NCBI GenBank assembly: GCA_019357535.2
Contig: CP079956.2
Coordinates: 1-64,000 of the forward strand
Direction: 5' to 3'
Source: Macrococcus sp. 19Msa1099
GTDB lineage: Bacteria; Bacillota; Bacilli; Staphylococcales; Staphylococcaceae
DNA: 64,000 bases
Shown: piece after piece, positions 32,786 to 42,857 of the stretch
Layout: every line of letters starts with the position of its first letter
Numbering within the stretch: the first letter of the stretch is position 1
Notes under the pieces: generated by a model
What the model saw: only the letters and a program-made list of their open reading frames with translations
Told to the model about the DNA's origin: nothing
The model's database searches: none
Program-made: the position numbers and the translations under genes

Positions 32786-34021
32786 AAGTTAGCCACCTAA
32801 GGTGGAAGATACATTAATTGTTTATAAAAAAATACGCCATGACGAATTCATGTTAATATTGTAGTTCTCACACCGACAATAAAGGAATAAATTCGTATGA
32901 CGCATATCAATGGTAACACGAAAACCGTTAAGGGCAAACACCTTTCTAGAGATGAACGAATCATCATACAGACGTTGATCAATGAAGGATATTCAAACAG
33001 ACAAATAGCTGGAAAGCTCGGTAGAGCGCCACAGACCATCAATAATGAGATAAAGCGCGGCATGTACACACAAAAGAGCCAGCAGGTACAGAATAATAAA
33101 ATCTACACTTACTACAAGTGCGTCTATTCACCTGATCTTGCTCAGGATAGATACTTTGAAAATCGTATCAAGTCAGGACGTCGTCCTCTTCCCATTACAG
33201 ATAATCCCTTTGTTGAATGGGCCGATCATCTGATGATACATCAGGAAATGTTTCCGGCTTCCGTTATTATGCTTGCTAAGAAAGCTAAGCTTTTTCCAGA
33301 AAGATTCATACCCTGTATAAAGACACTCTATAACTGGATTGACAGAAAACTGATAAAGACACGTAATATCAATCTTCTGATGAAGTTAAAGCTTAAGAAT
33401 AAGAAGCCGACAGGCTTTACTCGTATTAATAAAAAAGTGCTGGGTCAGTCTATCGAACTACGTCCTCATGCAGTGGATACACGCACGACCTTCGGACATT
33501 GGGAGATAGATACCGTTGTCGGCCAGAAGTCTGGGGAAGATCAGGTTTTCCTCACGATGGTTGAGAGAAAAAGCCGGTATGAACTTATCTTAAAGATTGA
33601 CGGTAAACAAAGTTGCCATGTAGTCAATGCACTACGTCATCTGATAAAGGAAACAGGAGATGCTTTCCCTAAAATATTCAAGTCCGTCACATCAGATAAC
33701 GGACCTGAATTCAGCGATCTTTCTGAATGCCTCAAGGGATTATCTGAAGTCTACTTCACTCACCCCTATGCCTCTTGGGAAAGAGGGACGAAAGAAAATC
33801 AGCACAGATTTATTCGCCGGCATATTCCTAAAGGTATCCCCATTTCAACTGTAACAGCTTATACCGTCCATAAAATCCAGGAATGGATGAACAGATATCC
33901 ACGTAAGATACTAAAGGGACAGTCAGCGATGAAAGTGTTTTTGAAGGAGCTAATCAAGGAGAACATACTGATTGAATCCCTAGGATTCTATATGAACTAG
34001 ATTTGTCAGGGTGGCTAACTT
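32786..34021 (+). mobile_element. IS30-family insertion sequence (type A2, copy 2, inverted)
   Basis: Inverted copy of the element at 29195-30431, with the same ends. Flanking 16-bp stretches are shared with the other copy on both the inner side (GATTCTATAACTTACC) and the outer side (TCTAAATTGCAATTAC), in mirrored order. Confidence 0.85.
32897..34000 (+). CDS. IS30-family transposase (type A2)
   Basis: 367 aa, intact HTH and DDE motifs, two residues different from the copy at 29216-30319. Together the pair frames the parA/RHH/Rgg-like unit. Confidence 0.92.
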   Translation: MTHINGNTKTVKGKHLSRDERIIIQTLINEGYSNRQIAGKLGRAPQTINNEIKRGMYTQKSQQVQNNKIYTYYKCVYSPDLAQDRYFENRIKSGRRPLPITDNPFVEWADHLMIHQEMFPASVIMLAKKAKLFPERFIPCIKTLYNWIDRKLIKTRNINLLMKLKLKNKKPTGFTRINKKVLGQSIELRPHAVDTRTTFGHWEIDTVVGQKSGEDQVFLTMVERKSRYELILKIDGKQSCHVVNALRHLIKETGDAFPKIFKSVTSDNGPEFSDLSECLKGLSEVYFTHPYASWERGTKENQHRFIRRHIPKGIPISTVTAYTVHKIQEWMNRYPRKILKGQSAMKVFLKELIKENILIESLGFYMN

Positions 34022-34052
34022 GTAATTGCAATTTAGATATTTTTCTTTTTTC

Positions 34053-34085
34053 TAGATTTAAATAGATTTAAATAGATTTAAATAA
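34053..34085. repeat. Short tandem repeat
   Basis: TAGATTTAAA three times in a row, at the 3' end of the decayed acetyltransferase-like gene next to the IS30 end. Confidence 0.7.
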
Positions 34086-34647
34086 TCTTCATATGATACT
34101 TGCGGTAAGTAATAATTATTGTTTATAAAGTATCTTATGTAATGCTTTTTCTTTAAGACTTGATTTACAATACTATCGCTATCAGGAACATACATAAAAA
34201 TTATAGGTAAGCGTAATCTTTATAAAAAAATAATACTTTCTTCAAATATTATTTTTTTCTCATCATTATTTATATCTTCAATAAATCTAAAATCAAATAA
34301 AGTTGATGATCTATTTGTACAAAGAATCATTTTATTAATTTTTTTCTAAGCACATCAAAATTTGTCGGTAGTTCTATAGAAGGATTATAGTCACTTAATA
34401 AATAGTTAGGATTGTAATCTTTTGAAACTTGATTTGTACCTAAAATATCAATAATCATTCCTCCAAGTAATTTTTCATCTTTAAACACTGTTAATAACTT
34501 CGGACTAATCGCGCTACTTTTACTTATTGTATCTAGCCATATGGAATATGAATAAAAACAATTTAATTCATATTCAGAAATCATAGAATCCCAAGAAATC
34601 TTAAAATTGTCATTAATTTCATTGTAATCAAGTATTTTAACTTCCAT
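34070..34647 (-). pseudogene. Decayed GNAT/FemAB-like acyltransferase gene
   Basis: The N-terminal 106 codons (34327-34647) contain the acyltransferase-like segment SPKLLTVFKDEKLLGGMIIDIL. The coding signal then continues in two other frames (MILCTNRSSTLFDFRFIEDI, then IFMYVPDSDSIVNQVLKKKH...YEDYLNLF), with the frame changes falling at A- or T-runs, and ends near the IS30 copy. It is best explained as one gene broken by two frameshifts. The fold assignment (GNAT, FemAB-like or CelD-like) is tentative. Confidence 0.55.
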
Positions 34648-35248
34648 AAATCTCCTCTCTTTATTATTCTTTTAATTATAATCATTGAAATATTATTCTT
34701 TTAATTATAAAATAATGATAGCATTAATTTAATTAAAAATAAATATATCTTGGAGGAAAATATTTTGTTTGAAGATGTAAGTATCGATACTATCAATAAA
34801 ATGACGTATGTAGATTTTTGTGCTCACCTAAGGCAACCAAATATACCACCAGGAGGACAAGATTCTGTAAAAAAAGTTATAAAAGAAGTACCTTTATTTT
34901 CAAATTCAATTGTCTTAGACTCAGGATGCAATACTGGTTATGTAGCTAGAGAGATTGCAAGAAGTACAGGTTCCACTGTTATAGGTATAGATATTAATGA
35001 GGAAATGGTGCGTGTGGCTAACTCTAAAAATGGCATAGGCACTTTTCCGGGCACTACAAAATTTATTCAAGGAGATTCAATGAATTTACCATTTCCAGAT
35101 AATTATTTTGATTTAATTATATGTGGTGTAAATGGCGGTTATAAAATGTAGGAAAATGGCGGAATGAAAATGCTGTTTTTCCTACATTTTTTCTTTTCAA
35201 AATTATATAATCATGTCTTAACTCAATCTTCGATTGGAGGTTATTTGA

Positions 35249-36484
35249 TTGAGACATGACATTTATGAAGGAGTGCTATTTTATATTATGAAAGGTATTA
35301 AACCAAATTATGCCGAGCTGGGTCGACAGTATAATTGTGATCCAAGAACAGTTAAAAAATATTATGAAGCCGGTAAAGAAAATGAATTAGAAGGACTGAA
35401 GAAAAGAAAACAAACTAAGAAAACATCAAAACTAGATCCGTTTAAAGAAATAATTGATGAAAAAATTGAATTAGGATGTACTGCCATGGCAATATTCAAA
35501 TACATTGAGAAGAAAGGATATAAAGGTCGCTATACAATTTTGCGAGAATACTGTAAAAACAAAAAACTAAACGAGACTAAAAAAGCAACTATACGCGTAG
35601 AAACAAATCCCGGTATAGCTGCTCAAGTAGACTGGAAAGAAGATATGATAATGCATGATAAGTTTGGCAGAACTTATCAATTCAATATCTTTCTTTACGT
35701 TCTACACTATTCAAAAATGAAGTATATCACATTAACTTGGGATAAAAAACAAGATACGTTATTTGAATGTCTGAAAGATGCTTTTGAATACACCGAAGGT
35801 GTTCCAAGAGAAATATGGTTCGATAATATGAGAACCGTAGTTGATAGACCGAGAACACAATATAAAAAAGTCGTCTTCAATAATTTGTTTTATCAATTTA
35901 GTAAGGATGCCAACTTTGAACCTATTGCTTGTAGGCCTTATCGTCCTCAAACCAAAGGATCCGTCGAATCATTGGCTAAATTTGTTGAACAACGTTTAAG
36001 ACCTTATGATTATGAATTTTATGATGCTGTCGAACTTATTGGGCTGGTTAATAATCTATGCCAGGAATTAAATTATGAAGAAATTTCGCAGGCAACAGAT
36101 CAACGACCTATAGATGTTTTCAATTACGAAGAAAAAGAGCATTTAAATTCTTTTAATGACAGTTTATTAAATACTTACATCGAAGATGAATGTATTAGAA
36201 TCGTTTCTAAAGAATCGATGGTTAACTTTAGAAAAGGTAAATACTCTGTTCCTACTAAATACATTGGTGAAGAAGTACAGGTGATATTCAATGACTCAAC
36301 AGATGAATTGCTTATTTATTTTGATGGTGAGTTAATAAGACGACATAATCTATCTGAAAGAAAATTTAATTATTTCGTTGAAGATATGAGTGAGATATTA
36401 AAATCAGATGTATTTAAACACAAGGATGATGAAGAGATACTTACATATATAGAAAATTCATTATTACTGTATGACGAAATATAG
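35249..36484 (+). CDS. istA: IstA transposase (IS21 family)
   Basis: 411 aa from a TTG start. N-terminal HTH (PNYAELGRQYNCDPRTVKKYYE), DDE integrase core with AQVDWKE, IWFDNM and a glutamate in RPQTKGSVESLAKFV, then a C-terminal beta-barrel region. It acts with IstB to move the element. Confidence 0.9.
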   Translation: MRHDIYEGVLFYIMKGIKPNYAELGRQYNCDPRTVKKYYEAGKENELEGLKKRKQTKKTSKLDPFKEIIDEKIELGCTAMAIFKYIEKKGYKGRYTILREYCKNKKLNETKKATIRVETNPGIAAQVDWKEDMIMHDKFGRTYQFNIFLYVLHYSKMKYITLTWDKKQDTLFECLKDAFEYTEGVPREIWFDNMRTVVDRPRTQYKKVVFNNLFYQFSKDANFEPIACRPYRPQTKGSVESLAKFVEQRLRPYDYEFYDAVELIGLVNNLCQELNYEEISQATDQRPIDVFNYEEKEHLNSFNDSLLNTYIEDECIRIVSKESMVNFRKGKYSVPTKYIGEEVQVIFNDSTDELLIYFDGELIRRHNLSERKFNYFVEDMSEILKSDVFKHKDDEEILTYIENSLLLYDEI

Positions 36485-36499
36485 CGAGGAGGACTTAAG

Positions 36500-37267
36500 A
36501 TGAATACGAATCATCAAAAATTGCTCAATAATTTTGAAATATTAAAACTTAAAAAATTCAAAGCTTACTATCCAAATTACATTGAATTACTTTCTAAAAA
36601 TGAGAAATCTTTAACTGAAATATTAATTGATTTAACCGAAAAAGAGATAGAATATCAATCAGAATTAAAATTTAAACGTGCTGTGAATTCAGCACGTTTC
36701 CCTAAAATAAAATATTTACATGATTTTGATTTTATGTTTCAACCAAGTATAAATCAACAAGAAATACTTACTTTAAAATCTATGCATTTCTTAGAAGATA
36801 GTATTAATATTTGTTTCCTGGGTAACAGTGGTGTTGGTAAAACACACTTGGCAATCTCATTAGGAATAGAAGCTTGTAAACAAAATATAAAGACCAAATT
36901 CTACACCTTCAAAGATTTAATAGACTTACTAACTGACTCAGATTCCAAAGGAATCATCAATAAAACATTAAGACAATTAAGCAGAATAGAATTACTTATC
37001 ATTGATGAAATTGGTTATACTCCCATCACTAAAGAACAAGCCGATTTATTCTATCAGTTAATGTCACTAAGATATGAAATGAAATCAACAATAATTACAA
37101 CTAACATTCCATTTTCTAATTGGGGAGAGTCATTTAGTAATACAATTGCATCAGCAGCTATAATAGATAGGTTAATTCACCATTCTAAAGTATTTAAAAT
37201 TACTGGAGAATCATATCGATTAAAAGATTATAAAAATGAAAAATCCTTAAGCATGCGACAAACTTAA
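36500..37267 (+). CDS. istB: IstB ATPase helper (IS21 family)
   Basis: A 255-aa DnaC-like AAA+ ATPase: Walker A FLGNSGVGKTHLA at about residue 112, Walker B LLIIDEIGYTP, and the final SAAIIDRLIHHSKVF typical of IstB. It lies 15 bp after istA, with GAGGAGG in the gap. Confidence 0.92.
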   Translation: MNTNHQKLLNNFEILKLKKFKAYYPNYIELLSKNEKSLTEILIDLTEKEIEYQSELKFKRAVNSARFPKIKYLHDFDFMFQPSINQQEILTLKSMHFLEDSINICFLGNSGVGKTHLAISLGIEACKQNIKTKFYTFKDLIDLLTDSDSKGIINKTLRQLSRIELLIIDEIGYTPITKEQADLFYQLMSLRYEMKSTIITTNIPFSNWGESFSNTIASAAIIDRLIHHSKVFKITGESYRLKDYKNEKSLSMRQT

Positions 37268-37471
37268 ACCGCTAAAAAACGACATTTTCAAACCGCCATA
37301 AAACAACATTTTTAAACCGCTATTGACATGTGGTGGTTCTACAGCATTCATGGATAATCTTAGAAAAGCGATAGAGCAATATATTGAGAAAACTAAATTA
37401 TTTGGCTATATTGCAGAAATTGAATTTACATATCATACTAATCCAACTGATGAGTTGATGAATAAAGTAAA

Positions 37472-38066
37472 GTTGTAGGAATCGATATAAGACAGGATAT
37501 GATTTCTTTAAGTAATATAATATCTGAAAAGTTAAACTATAATTCTACATTTGAGTTAATGGACGCAAGGGATTTAAGCTATATATAAAGATGAAGAGTT
37601 TTCTATGGTTGTAACGAGTGGCAGTATTGCTTTCATTGAAAATAATATAGAAAATGCTATTTCGGAAATGAGTAGAGTACTTTCGAAAGATGGTTATTTA
37701 ATAGATACATGTATCAGCTATATAGAATCTCCACCAGAAGAGATAATAAATGAAGCTTCTTCTTCGTTAGAATCAAATATACCTATATTAACTAAAAATG
37801 AATATATTAAAATGTATGAAAATAAAGGATTATATTTATTTAATAGTATAAATATAGATAATAAAAGTGACGATGCACAAGATATAGATAAGATAATAAA
37901 ATATGTTATTGATAGAGAACAACGCTTAAGAGATAGTCAGTCTTTAAAAAGAAATAATATAGAGAATGTAATAAAGAATAAACTTGAAAAACTTCTAAGA
38001 TCTTTTAAAGAAAATGACAAATATACTTCTTCTGATATCTTAATTTTTAAAAAGGAGAATGAATAA
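37472..38066 (+). pseudogene. Truncated, frameshifted methyltransferase
   Basis: The coding signal starts inside the tail of the preceding pseudogene, in another frame, at VVGIDIRQDMISLSN (motif II region), so the N-terminal SAM loop is missing. It runs to DARDLSYI, shifts frame at a TATATATAAA slip, and continues as DEEFSMVVTSGSIAFIENN...RVLSKDGYLIDTC to 38066. It appears to be the remains of a second, related methyltransferase fused by deletion to the first. Confidence 0.65.
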
Positions 38067-38068
38067 AC

Positions 38069-38797
38069 TTGAAAAATGATTTTTCTAGTGATGAAGTAAT
38101 TGAATATTACTATGAATCTATAGAAGCTGTAGGATTATGGAAATCTGAAGAGTGTATATTTAATAAATATGTCTGCAAAAATGATAAAATACTTGATATT
38201 GGTTGTGGAGCAGGACGCACTACTTTCGGTTTATATGATAAGGGATTCAAAAACATATTTGGAATTGATTTAGAAAATAAAATGATAAAAGCAGCTCTGA
38301 AATATAAAAATAACAATAACTATACGGACTTAAAATTTGAGTGTATGGACGCTCTATTATTAGAATTAGAAGAGAAAAATTTTGATGTAGCTTTTTTTTC
38401 GTTTAACGGATACATGCAAATACCTTACTTAGATAATAGAATTAAACTATTAAATAATATAAGTAAACATTTAAAAGAAAACGGTATTTTTATATTTACA
38501 ACATTAGATAGAAACAATCCTGATTTTACAGAGTTTTGGAAAGAAGAAGAAGTAAAATGGCATAATAGAACTGACAATAAGTTAGAGCAATTAGGAGATT
38601 TAATCATTGAGGATAGTAATAGGAAATATTATATGCATATACCAGATCAAACTATATTGAATCAAATTATGATTGATAATGGTTTTGAAGTTATTGAAAT
38701 GACTAAAAGATCCAATATAGCTAAAGAAAAGGAATCAGTATTAGATTTTGGAGATGATTGTTTGTTTTGGATTACAAGGAAAATCAGTAATGAATAA
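38069..38797 (+). CDS. Class I SAM-dependent methyltransferase
   Basis: A 242-aa intact protein: motif I ILDIGCGAGRTTFGLYDKG, motif II IFGIDLENKMI, DVAFFSFNGYMQIP, then HLKENGIFIFTTLDR and a C-terminal beta region. Substrate unknown. AAAAAGGAG precedes it. It begins a rightward operon with the exporter, which overlaps it by 8 bp, the M3-type peptidase and the AspRS. Three methyltransferase genes (two broken) in a row suggest a tailoring pathway. Confidence 0.85.
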   Translation: MKNDFSSDEVIEYYYESIEAVGLWKSEECIFNKYVCKNDKILDIGCGAGRTTFGLYDKGFKNIFGIDLENKMIKAALKYKNNNNYTDLKFECMDALLLELEEKNFDVAFFSFNGYMQIPYLDNRIKLLNNISKHLKENGIFIFTTLDRNNPDFTEFWKEEEVKWHNRTDNKLEQLGDLIIEDSNRKYYMHIPDQTILNQIMIDNGFEVIEMTKRSNIAKEKESVLDFGDDCLFWITRKISNE

Positions 38798-39962
38798 GAG
38801 ATATTTTATATTTTTATCATCCTTCTTATTTTCTATACTATCTGATTCTTTATATGTAGTTGCTACAATGTCTATTATATATAAGAAGACAAATTCAGTG
38901 TTACTATCTTCATTATCTATTGTGGTTGCCATGGTAGGATATAGTTTAGGATGTCTTTTAATTAACAAAGTAATTTCATCATTATTACCTAAAAGTATTT
39001 TTACTTATAATAGGTGTATAAGAATATTTTTACTTCTTATTCTTCTATTATCTTCAAGTTATAATATATCAATAATACTATTATTAACAATAGTTTTTCT
39101 AATTCCTATTTTTACAGGTATGGATTCAGTGTTAGAATATGCCATTTTACCAAAGTTTGGAGAAGATTATACTAAATTGAATAGTCTTATGTCTTTAACG
39201 AGAAATATTGGTGAGATGTCCTCATGGGCTATTGGAGGAATACTCGTAGCACTTTTAGGTGAAAATATAACGTTTATAATTTCAATGTTATTGCTTATAT
39301 TATCAGTTATTCTAATTCAATATATCTATCTACCAAATATTAAATCTACAAAATCAGCTCAAGATAAAAAAAAGTTAGACAAAAAATCTTTTTCTATCAT
39401 TTTACACAATAAGATAAATAAAAGAGTATTTGCCATGGATTTTTTTGACTTATTGACTACTGGATTGTGGTCTTCAGCAGTATTACTTGAAATAATAATT
39501 ATAAAATACAATAGTGATAGAATCACATGGGGAATTTCATATGCTTTGTATTTGCTTGGTGGTATTATTGCAGGAATTATTATTTATAAATGGAGTTATT
39601 ATTTTGAGAAGATTTCATCCAGTGTATTAATAATTTCATCAATAATCTATATTATTATCATAAGTATACTGATGTCTACAGATTCTATTATAATGTTATT
39701 TATATTGCTATTCATTTTGGGTTTCCCAGAACAAGGAAAAGAAGTTACACAAGTCAGTTTATTACAAAATAATAATAATGAAGACGAAATGATAAGGGTA
39801 TTCTCAACATACAATATATTCCAAACCGTACTTTTCAGTGTATCAACTGTTCTTATTGGTTATTTAGTGGATGAGTTTAGTATTAATTTTGCTTTTATAT
39901 TTTGTTTGCTATTGAGTAGTATAACCTTATTAGTAGCATTTTCATTTAAATTAGTTAGATAG
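38790..39962 (+). CDS. MFS-type exporter
   Basis: About 390 aa from the ATG overlapping the methyltransferase end. About 12 hydrophobic helices in two halves with a charged central loop (KSTKSAQDKKKLDKKS, about residue 200). The layout and the GGIIAGIII/LFILGFPEQGKE segments fit major-facilitator drug or peptide exporters of the MefA/macrolide-efflux-like group. In this operon it would export the product or provide self-protection. Confidence 0.8.
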   Translation: MNKRYFIFLSSFLFSILSDSLYVVATMSIIYKKTNSVLLSSLSIVVAMVGYSLGCLLINKVISSLLPKSIFTYNRCIRIFLLLILLLSSSYNISIILLLTIVFLIPIFTGMDSVLEYAILPKFGEDYTKLNSLMSLTRNIGEMSSWAIGGILVALLGENITFIISMLLLILSVILIQYIYLPNIKSTKSAQDKKKLDKKSFSIILHNKINKRVFAMDFFDLLTTGLWSSAVLLEIIIIKYNSDRITWGISYALYLLGGIIAGIIIYKWSYYFEKISSSVLIISSIIYIIIISILMSTDSIIMLFILLFILGFPEQGKEVTQVSLLQNNNNEDEMIRVFSTYNIFQTVLFSVSTVLIGYLVDEFSINFAFIFCLLLSSITLLVAFSFKLVR

Positions 39963-39972
39963 GACTATTGAT

Positions 39973-41340
39973 ATGAGCAATTTTAACAATGAAATTATAG
40001 AAATTGTTTCGAAAATAAACCACTTAAGATATGTAGATAAAAACATTGATTCTATTCAATATTATTACAATGAACTATATGAACTAACAAAAAAAAATAA
40101 GCATTATATTCTTCAAGATTCAACAAATGAATTGTACAAATATATTAAACATCAAAAATACTCTTCTCTCTCTTTGGATAATTATTTTAAGATATTTAAA
40201 GGGATAGATTTCAATATATTTCAAAAAAATATATATGACTTAGATGATGATATCAGAATCAGTAGTTTTGAGGAATATTATAACAACTTAGAGAAATACT
40301 CTCGCTACATAGATAATCTCTACTTAAAAATAATTAAAGATAATGTTAGTCATAATCATCATAACAAAAACTTGTCATATATTGACTACAACTTTAAAGA
40401 TAAAAAAAAGATCCATAATTATATCGAACATTATATAATTCCTTTAATATTTAAATTTTTTATAAAGCAATCCAATAGAATCAACAATTGTGAAATTAAA
40501 AAATATAATAGAACTAAATACTTCAATGAAAGATATCCTATTCCTAAATATAAAGGGCTAAATTTAGTCGAAAAAATAAAAGATATTTACAAAGAAAATC
40601 TCCAATTTAATTTGCTTGATTTTAAATATTCAATAAATAATTCAATAAACTCAAGCTTTTGTACAATTATAGACAAGAATAAAAATCCTTATATCTCAAT
40701 TACATTGAATAATAGTTGGTACGATATAAAAACTATTACTCATGAGCTTGGACATGCTTTAAATTTATGTTATCAGAATAAAAATTTGCCCTATCAAAAA
40801 ATTTTCTTACCCACTAGCATATTAGAAACATTATCAATAAGCTCTGAATTTATAATTTGGAAACATTTAGATGAAATTATTGATGATTCATTTAAATATA
40901 AAATTATTCATCTTGGGGAAAATTTAAATCAATTATTAGAGTATATTATATCTGATAAATTTGAAACATTTATCTATATGAATAATGACTCTATCTCCAA
41001 TCCATCAACTATAAACAGAATATGGAAAAAAAGTTGTTCGTTCTCAATAGATAATAAACGCATCGATTTTTCATCTATTTATGGTGATCAATTAATGTGG
41101 AAAGATAATTATTTATTATTTGACAAACCTTTTAGTTCTTTTGATTATGCTATTGCTATTGTAAGATCACTATTTCAAATATCATTAAGTACGTCTGAAG
41201 AGAAAGAAAACCTAATTTCGTATAAAAATTCATTAAATAAAGAGCCTGAAAAAAATGGAAAAACATTGCCATCTATACTATCAGAAAAAATGTATCAAGA
41301 ATTATATATAAAATTATCTGAATTTATTGAATATTACTAG
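39973..41340 (+). CDS. M3-family-like zinc metallopeptidase
   Basis: A 455-aa protein. The zinc site is ITHELGHALNL (H257, E258, H261) with the third ligand probably E285 in TSILETLSISSEF, the HExxH...E pattern of oligoendopeptidase F (M3). It is shorter than PepF (about 600 aa) and its N-terminal half is diverged. No signal peptide, so cytoplasmic. It lies 10 bp after the exporter and 12 bp before the AspRS gene. In a peptide pathway it could trim a leader or degrade the active product. Confidence 0.8.
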   Translation: MSNFNNEIIEIVSKINHLRYVDKNIDSIQYYYNELYELTKKNKHYILQDSTNELYKYIKHQKYSSLSLDNYFKIFKGIDFNIFQKNIYDLDDDIRISSFEEYYNNLEKYSRYIDNLYLKIIKDNVSHNHHNKNLSYIDYNFKDKKKIHNYIEHYIIPLIFKFFIKQSNRINNCEIKKYNRTKYFNERYPIPKYKGLNLVEKIKDIYKENLQFNLLDFKYSINNSINSSFCTIIDKNKNPYISITLNNSWYDIKTITHELGHALNLCYQNKNLPYQKIFLPTSILETLSISSEFIIWKHLDEIIDDSFKYKIIHLGENLNQLLEYIISDKFETFIYMNNDSISNPSTINRIWKKSCSFSIDNKRIDFSSIYGDQLMWKDNYLLFDKPFSSFDYAIAIVRSLFQISLSTSEEKENLISYKNSLNKEPEKNGKTLPSILSEKMYQELYIKLSEFIEYY

Positions 41341-41352
41341 GAGGTTATTGAA

Positions 41353-42636
41353 TTGCATATACAAAAAATACATATAAATAAAATAAATCACACCATGGAT
41401 AATATTTTAATTGAAGGCTCTATTAAAAAAATAAGAAATTTAAAAAATATATATTTTATAATAGTGTCAGATATATCAGGTGAAATTCAATGTGTTGTAG
41501 ACAAAAATAAATTTAAGAATTTGAATATAACAGAATCATCCTCGGTACGTATTATAGGAGATGTAATAAATACAAACAACCAAGAGATAGGTCTGGAAAT
41601 ACATGTTAACGAAATAGATATTTTAAGCTTATCTGAATCTACTCCAATAGAGATAGATAAAATAGATATTTTAAATACAGATATCTTTTTTGACAATAGA
41701 TATCTTACTCACAGAAACCCAAAGACTCAGAAAATTTTTATACTAAAGAGTGCTATAGTATCTTCTTTTCAAGAAAAATTAAAGGAAAAAGGATTTATAC
41801 AGATTTTTACCCCAAAAATTGTTGGAGAAGGAGCAGAGGGTGGATCTAACATCTTTTCTTTAGATTATTTTGGACAAAATGCTTATTTAGCACAATCACC
41901 TCAATTTTATAAACAAATGATGGTATGTAGCGGATATGAGAAGGTTTACGAAGTAGCACCAGTTTTTAGAGCGGAAAAACATAATACAAATAGACATTTA
42001 AATGAATATACTTCTTTAGATTTAGAAATGTCCTTTATTTCGAATTTCAGAGATCTTATTGATTTAGAAAAAGAAATAATTGAATATATATTTAGTTATT
42101 TAATGAATTATCATAATAAAGACTTGGAATACTTAGGAATACAATTGAAGAAACCAAAATTTTCACAAATCACATTTATAGAGGCTAAGAAAATATTGGT
42201 AAATCAATTTAATGTACAAGATAATAATTCTGATATTAGTACTGAAGAAGAAAGACTGATAGGACAATACTTTCAAGAAAAAGAAGATGCTGATTTTGTT
42301 TTTATTATCAATTATCCCGCAAGTAAAAGGCCTATGTATACTAAAAAAAGTAAAAATACAAATTATACAGAATCATATGACTTAATCTATAAAGGAGTAG
42401 AAATCACATCCGGAGGTCAGAGAATAAATGAATATAAAGAACTAGAAAAATCATTTTCTGAAAAAGGTATATCTATTAATAAATTTCAGAGTTATTCTGA
42501 AATTTTTAAATATGGTGCTCCACCGCATGGTGGTTTTGCTATAGGTCTCGAAAGATTTTTAAGTTTAATACTTAATTTAAAAAATATCAAAGAAGCTTCG
42601 GCATATCCTAGAGATATGGGGCGTATTAGACCCTAA
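41353..42636 (+). CDS. aspS2-like: Archaeal-type aspartyl-tRNA synthetase (AspRS2-like)
   Basis: A 427-aa class IIb synthetase. An N-terminal OB fold (residues about 15-95, anticodon binding) is followed by the catalytic domain with EGGSNIFSLDYFGQNAYLAQSPQ, motif 2 VFRAEKHNTNRHLNE (FRAE at 205-208) and motif 3 GGFAIGLERF with AYPRDMGRIRP at the end. The KHNTNRHLNE signature and the lack of the bacterial GAD insertion point to the archaeal/eukaryal type rather than the normal bacterial AspRS of about 590 aa. The start is TTG after AGGAGG. It ends the methyltransferase-exporter-peptidase operon. Confidence 0.88.
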   Translation: MHIQKIHINKINHTMDNILIEGSIKKIRNLKNIYFIIVSDISGEIQCVVDKNKFKNLNITESSSVRIIGDVINTNNQEIGLEIHVNEIDILSLSESTPIEIDKIDILNTDIFFDNRYLTHRNPKTQKIFILKSAIVSSFQEKLKEKGFIQIFTPKIVGEGAEGGSNIFSLDYFGQNAYLAQSPQFYKQMMVCSGYEKVYEVAPVFRAEKHNTNRHLNEYTSLDLEMSFISNFRDLIDLEKEIIEYIFSYLMNYHNKDLEYLGIQLKKPKFSQITFIEAKKILVNQFNVQDNNSDISTEEERLIGQYFQEKEDADFVFIINYPASKRPMYTKKSKNTNYTESYDLIYKGVEITSGGQRINEYKELEKSFSEKGISINKFQSYSEIFKYGAPPHGGFAIGLERFLSLILNLKNIKEASAYPRDMGRIRP

Positions 42637-42857
42637 ATTCACACTGAATAATTTTATTATAACGACTTTTTCTTCTAAATGAGTTACTTTTTTACACCGC
42701 ATCCGTTGATCCTTAGCTGTTCCAACGGTTAGAGAGGAAGATTTTCATGGTATAGGTAGATAAGAGATATTCAATAGGATGAGTGTTTCTACATAAAAGT
42801 ATTATCTCATCAAATATATCAAACTTTTTTCAAGGAGATTATATTTTTAATAAATTT

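Larger units (their letters stand above)
35127..37328 (+). mobile_element. IS21-family insertion sequence
   Basis: About 2.2 kb with ends TGTAAATGGCGGTTATAAAATG and an inverse ending in AACCGCTATTGACA, internal repeats of the GGCGG/CCGCC end motif, and a 5-bp target duplication TGTGG (35122-35126 and 37329-37333). It carries istA and istB. Confidence 0.85.
34765..37478 (+). pseudogene. SAM methyltransferase gene split by IS21-family element
   Basis: A TTG start 8 bp after GGAGG. Codons before 35126 encode a class I methyltransferase N-terminal half with motif I VLDSGCNTGYVAREIARS, motif II VIGIDINEEMV and GDSMNLPFPDNYFDLIICG. After the IS (35127-37328) the frame resumes as GGSTAFMDNLRKAIEQYIEK... 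and stops at 37476-37478. Without the insertion and one copy of the 5-bp target duplication the gene would read through, so the insertion is what inactivated it. Confidence 0.8.
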
